Shown here: piece after piece, positions 61,998-64,000 of the stretch
Layout of the letters: each line of letters starts with the position of its first letter
How positions within the stretch are numbered: position 1 is the first letter of the stretch
Source of the DNA: Sphingomonas sp. IC081
GTDB taxonomy: Bacteria; Pseudomonadota; Alphaproteobacteria; Sphingomonadales; Sphingomonadaceae
Assembly (NCBI RefSeq): GCF_006874585.1
Contig: NZ_CP029765.1
Span: forward strand, 48,865 to 112,864
Length of the DNA: 64,000 nt
Reading direction: 5' to 3'
The notes under the pieces: generated by a model
The model's input: the letters and a program-made list of their open reading frames with translations, nothing else
What the model was told of the DNA's origin: nothing
Databases searched by the model: none
Program-made: the position numbers and the translations under genes

Positions 61998-62318
61998 TCA
62001 GATCGTGGCGGTGACGGTCGAGGTGACGATCGGGATGCCGGTGCCGGCGCCGACGCCGACGCCGACCGGGATCGCGACCTGGCCGAGACTGAAACGGCCC
62101 GAGGCGAGACCGACGATACCACCCGCGAGCGAGAGCACCGTGATGATCTTGCCGCCCGAACCTTCGAGGAAGCCGGTGAACTGCGTCAGCGCGGTGTCGA
62201 AGGTGGTGTCGGCGCCGGCGAATGCCGGGCCGGCGAAAGCAACGGCAGCTGCGGCAAGGCCGATGACTGCAGCTGCGGTGGCTTCACGGCTCACGCCGCG
62301 GTTGAGCAGGGTCTTCAT
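61998..62318 (-). CDS. traA: TraA-type propilin
   Basis: A 106-residue pilin precursor. AAGGAG eight bases upstream supports the start at 62318. A long leader ends AGPAFAGA near residue 44. The mature 60-odd residues have two hydrophobic helices (IITVLSLAGGIVGLASG and VAIPVGVGVGAGTGIPIV), as in F pilins. First gene of the mating-pair operon. With an S26 peptidase in the operon, processing may include peptidase trimming rather than the TraQ/TraX route. Confidence 0.88.
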   Translation of the reverse strand: MKTLLNRGVSREATAAAVIGLAAAAVAFAGPAFAGADTTFDTALTQFTGFLEGSGGKIITVLSLAGGIVGLASGRFSLGQVAIPVGVGVGAGTGIPIVTSTVTATI

Positions 62319-62464
62319 ATATGAGTCTCCTTCAATCGAGCGCATTTCAGCGCGCCCAAAGGAAGGCTGGCGAACACCTCACCACACCGACAAGCCGGAA
62401 AAGCAGGAACATGCTTGGGGACTGGACGTTCTTTTCCGACGAGCTGGAAATGTCGCCCCGAATC
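62319..62464. promoter_or_regulatory. Upstream region of the transfer operon
   Basis: About 145 bases between the traA start and the repeat array; the operon promoter should lie here on the minus strand. No clear -35/-10 pair could be fixed by eye. The 20-bp repeats directly upstream could also serve as its control sites. Confidence 0.35.
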
Positions 62465-62650
62465 GGCCCTTTGGTCCCATTCACGGGACCGCTGTCCCAC
62501 GCGCGGGACCGCCGTCCTGCATCCGGGACCCCTGTCCTACAAGCGGGACCGCTGTCCCGTATCCGGGACCGCCGTCCTACCAACGGGACCGCTGTCCTGT
62601 TGCAGGGACCACGGTCCTACCAGCGGGACTGCTGTCCCAAATGGGGGACA
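62465..62650. repeat. 20-bp tandem dyad array (iteron-like)
   Basis: GGGACC recurs at exactly 20-base steps: 62485, 62505, 62525, 62545, 62565, 62585, 62605 and (GGGACT) 62625, with degenerate units at 62465 and 62645. Each unit reads GGGACCNNNGTCCY followed by six variable bases. The GGGAC/GTCC parts are inverted, so every unit is itself a small dyad. A strict two-helical-turn period places all dyads on one DNA face. This is typical of iterons, a centromere or an operator array. Position between the transfer operon and rightward genes suits an origin. Confidence 0.85.
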
Positions 62651-62807
62651 ACCTACATTTCAGGGCTATCACGCTCGCATAAGTGCTTCACTGTTGAGCA
62701 TAATCTTCATAACCCACATGGATCGTTGGAAATTTTGCAATCTATCCTATCGTACAAGGTTGGGGAGCAGCTGGATGGCTGATTCGAGCGGGGATCGGTA
62801 AGTAATT
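62651..62807. other. AT-rich spacer after the repeat array
   Basis: About 155 bases, clearly more AT-rich than the surroundings, between the dyad array and the next gene. An AT-rich stretch next to iterons would fit an origin melting region. It also likely holds the promoter of the gene at 62808. Confidence 0.35.
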
Positions 62808-63269
62808 ATGTCAAATGAACAGAACACATATCGAATGGATGTGTCGGAATACTACTTCCGTCTAACCACGGAGTGCATACGCCTGCACTCTAACAGTTCT
62901 CTCAAGCATTCATCATTTGGCGACATGATAAATGATCGCGCAAAACTTGCTAATTCAGTGACTACGAGGCGCAAGCCCCAGCACATAATTAAGCATCTTC
63001 AGATGATACCCAGTAAAGGAGAAATTCCTCTCGAAGTTGAAATCCTCGAATCAAGCTCTGACAAAATATCCACGTCATCCAAGGCCATTGAGGAGGCCAT
63101 TGGAAGTTCAATCGAATTTGCGGACGCCCTCTCGGTAATCATGTTTGATTTCATGGTCGAGGCAAACCGGACGGAAGTTCTTCTTAAGATTGGACTTACA
63201 TCGGACGAAGCCGCAGAATATCGCAAATTACTCAAGCCTGGCGCGCCCGGAGTAAAATCAATTAACTGA
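62808..63269 (+). CDS. Hypothetical protein (153 aa), AT-richer than neighbours
   Basis: Not recognised. Helical, acidic and Ser-rich, with no Cys pair, signal or membrane segment (IIKHLQMIPSKGEIPLEVEI, AIEEAIGSSIEFADALSVIM). Codon third positions are much less GC-biased than in the tra genes, pointing to separate acquisition. No strong ribosome site precedes the ATG. It may form a unit with the HTH gene 105 bases downstream. Confidence 0.55.
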   Translation: MSNEQNTYRMDVSEYYFRLTTECIRLHSNSSLKHSSFGDMINDRAKLANSVTTRRKPQHIIKHLQMIPSKGEIPLEVEILESSSDKISTSSKAIEEAIGSSIEFADALSVIMFDFMVEANRTEVLLKIGLTSDEAAEYRKLLKPGAPGVKSIN

Positions 63270-63373
63270 CGGATTATAGTTATTTCTGCGATATTGCTTC
63301 TTCGCACTTGCGAGGGGTTTGCAACGGCCATTCCTTTCGGTATCGCTTAGAAGGCATTACCGGAGGATTGGCG

Positions 63374-63886
63374 ATGGGGGCACCAACATTTGAAACGGAC
63401 CAGCTTACTGAGAGCCCGGTCCAATCATTTGGTTTCGTTGACTATGTCTTATGCCGAATGAAGCAGGACGGCCTACAATACCGCGATCTGGCAGTTAAAA
63501 TTGGTCTTTCAAAGACCCGAACCCATAACGTGTTCCACCCGGAACCCAGCAAGCGTCGACCGTTGTATATGCATGAGTTCCGCGCAGTAGCAGCTGCACT
63601 GGATCTCTCACCGCTCGAAGCCGCTCTTGTCAGTGACCTTTATAGCGGGGCAGGTGGGGCCAGCGAGGGTGTTGAATCTCAGATCAAACTCTACGCTGGC
63701 ATCATCAATCGCTTCCACGACCAGATGAAGCAGGTGGTTGACCGGCTTGGCGGTTTGGAATGGGACGATGTCCGCGCCTCGCATGGCGAATGGATCATCG
63801 ATCTCGTTATGGCTGAAATCGAGACTGCCTACGCGGACTTCGCGGATCGCAAGGAAGTCCGTCTCAGAGATCGGGCAACGTTCTAG
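63374..63886 (+). CDS. XRE-like helix-turn-helix protein (170 aa)
   Basis: GGAGG seven bases upstream fixes the ATG at 63374. Residues about 17-85 resemble a lambda-repressor-type HTH (YVLCRMKQDGLQYRDLAVKI, LSKTRTHNVFHPEPSKRRPL, RAVAAALDLSPLEAALV). A helical C-terminal domain of about 80 residues probably dimerises. Probably a plasmid regulator; the nearby dyad array is a possible target. Confidence 0.65.
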   Translation: MGAPTFETDQLTESPVQSFGFVDYVLCRMKQDGLQYRDLAVKIGLSKTRTHNVFHPEPSKRRPLYMHEFRAVAAALDLSPLEAALVSDLYSGAGGASEGVESQIKLYAGIINRFHDQMKQVVDRLGGLEWDDVRASHGEWIIDLVMAEIETAYADFADRKEVRLRDRATF

Positions 63887-64000
63887 CTAAGCGCAGCCGG
63901 ACACACAGAATCAACAGGCTGGAGGGTTTTCCGTGCCAAAGCACGAATCCTGACCGTTGGGGCGCCATTAGGCGGCCCAAGGCGGACCCAGGCCATCATC

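Noticed and set aside
62465..62650. CRISPR array
   Set aside because: Repeat units are 14 bases with 6-base variable parts, far too short for spacers, and no cas genes are present.
62321..62801. Plus- and minus-strand open frames running through the 20-bp repeat array
   Set aside because: The 20-base period is not a multiple of three and the translations are artefacts of repeated GGGACC; no ribosome site.

Overview
The window looks like part of a large self-transmissible plasmid from a sphingomonad (Novosphingobium/Sphingobium-like alphaproteobacterium). This is inferred from high GC, strong G/C preference at third codon positions, the protein families present, and a complete-looking F-type (MPF_F) transfer region split over two arms. 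No rRNA, tRNA or chromosomal housekeeping gene was seen. No replication initiator gene lies in the window, but a 20-bp tandem dyad array at 62465-62650 looks like a plasmid iteron or partition site.

Layout. 1-12149: DNA-processing arm. A likely oriT/operator region (847-1405) is followed by a ribbon-helix-helix protein, coupling protein TraD, MobF relaxase-helicase TraI, and then a tightly overlapping train of small, mostly undescribed genes: a nuclease, three membrane proteins, a CsgG-like protein, a DUF5818-like protein and a sigma-region-4/membrane fusion. 12245-13450: partition pair (ParA plus ribbon-helix-helix protein) with palindromic upstream sites.

14257-22103: a 7.85-kb TniA/TniB/TniQ (Tn5053/Tn7-like) transposon with a 5-bp target duplication (CTCAG). 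It splits a DNA-binding-protein gene whose two halves rejoin exactly in frame. Besides tniABQ it carries two tyrosine recombinases, each divergent from a gene on the other strand. That layout recalls TnpS/TnpT cointegrate-resolution modules, and an extra internal transposon end lies between the two modules.

22965-24713: serine recombinase and transposase debris. 24714-34397: an efflux island on the minus strand (TolC, RND pump, membrane fusion protein, periplasmic proteins, two-component system, EF-hand protein). 34600-39700: insertion-sequence graveyard with a class A beta-lactamase truncated by an IS21-family element.

39914-62318: mating-pair-formation arm on the minus strand, an overlapping operon traA-L-E-K-B-dsbC-V-C-orf-trbI-S26 peptidase-W-orf-U-trbC-N-orf-F-H-G. 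The last gene, traG, is broken by an IS630-family and an IS1380-family element, so this copy may be impaired in mating-pair stabilisation. 62465-64000: the repeat array, an AT-richer hypothetical gene and a helix-turn-helix protein.

Together the two arms would nick and unwind the plasmid (TraI), dock it (TraD) and build an F-like pilus and channel. The transposon, IS elements and efflux island are later acquisitions.
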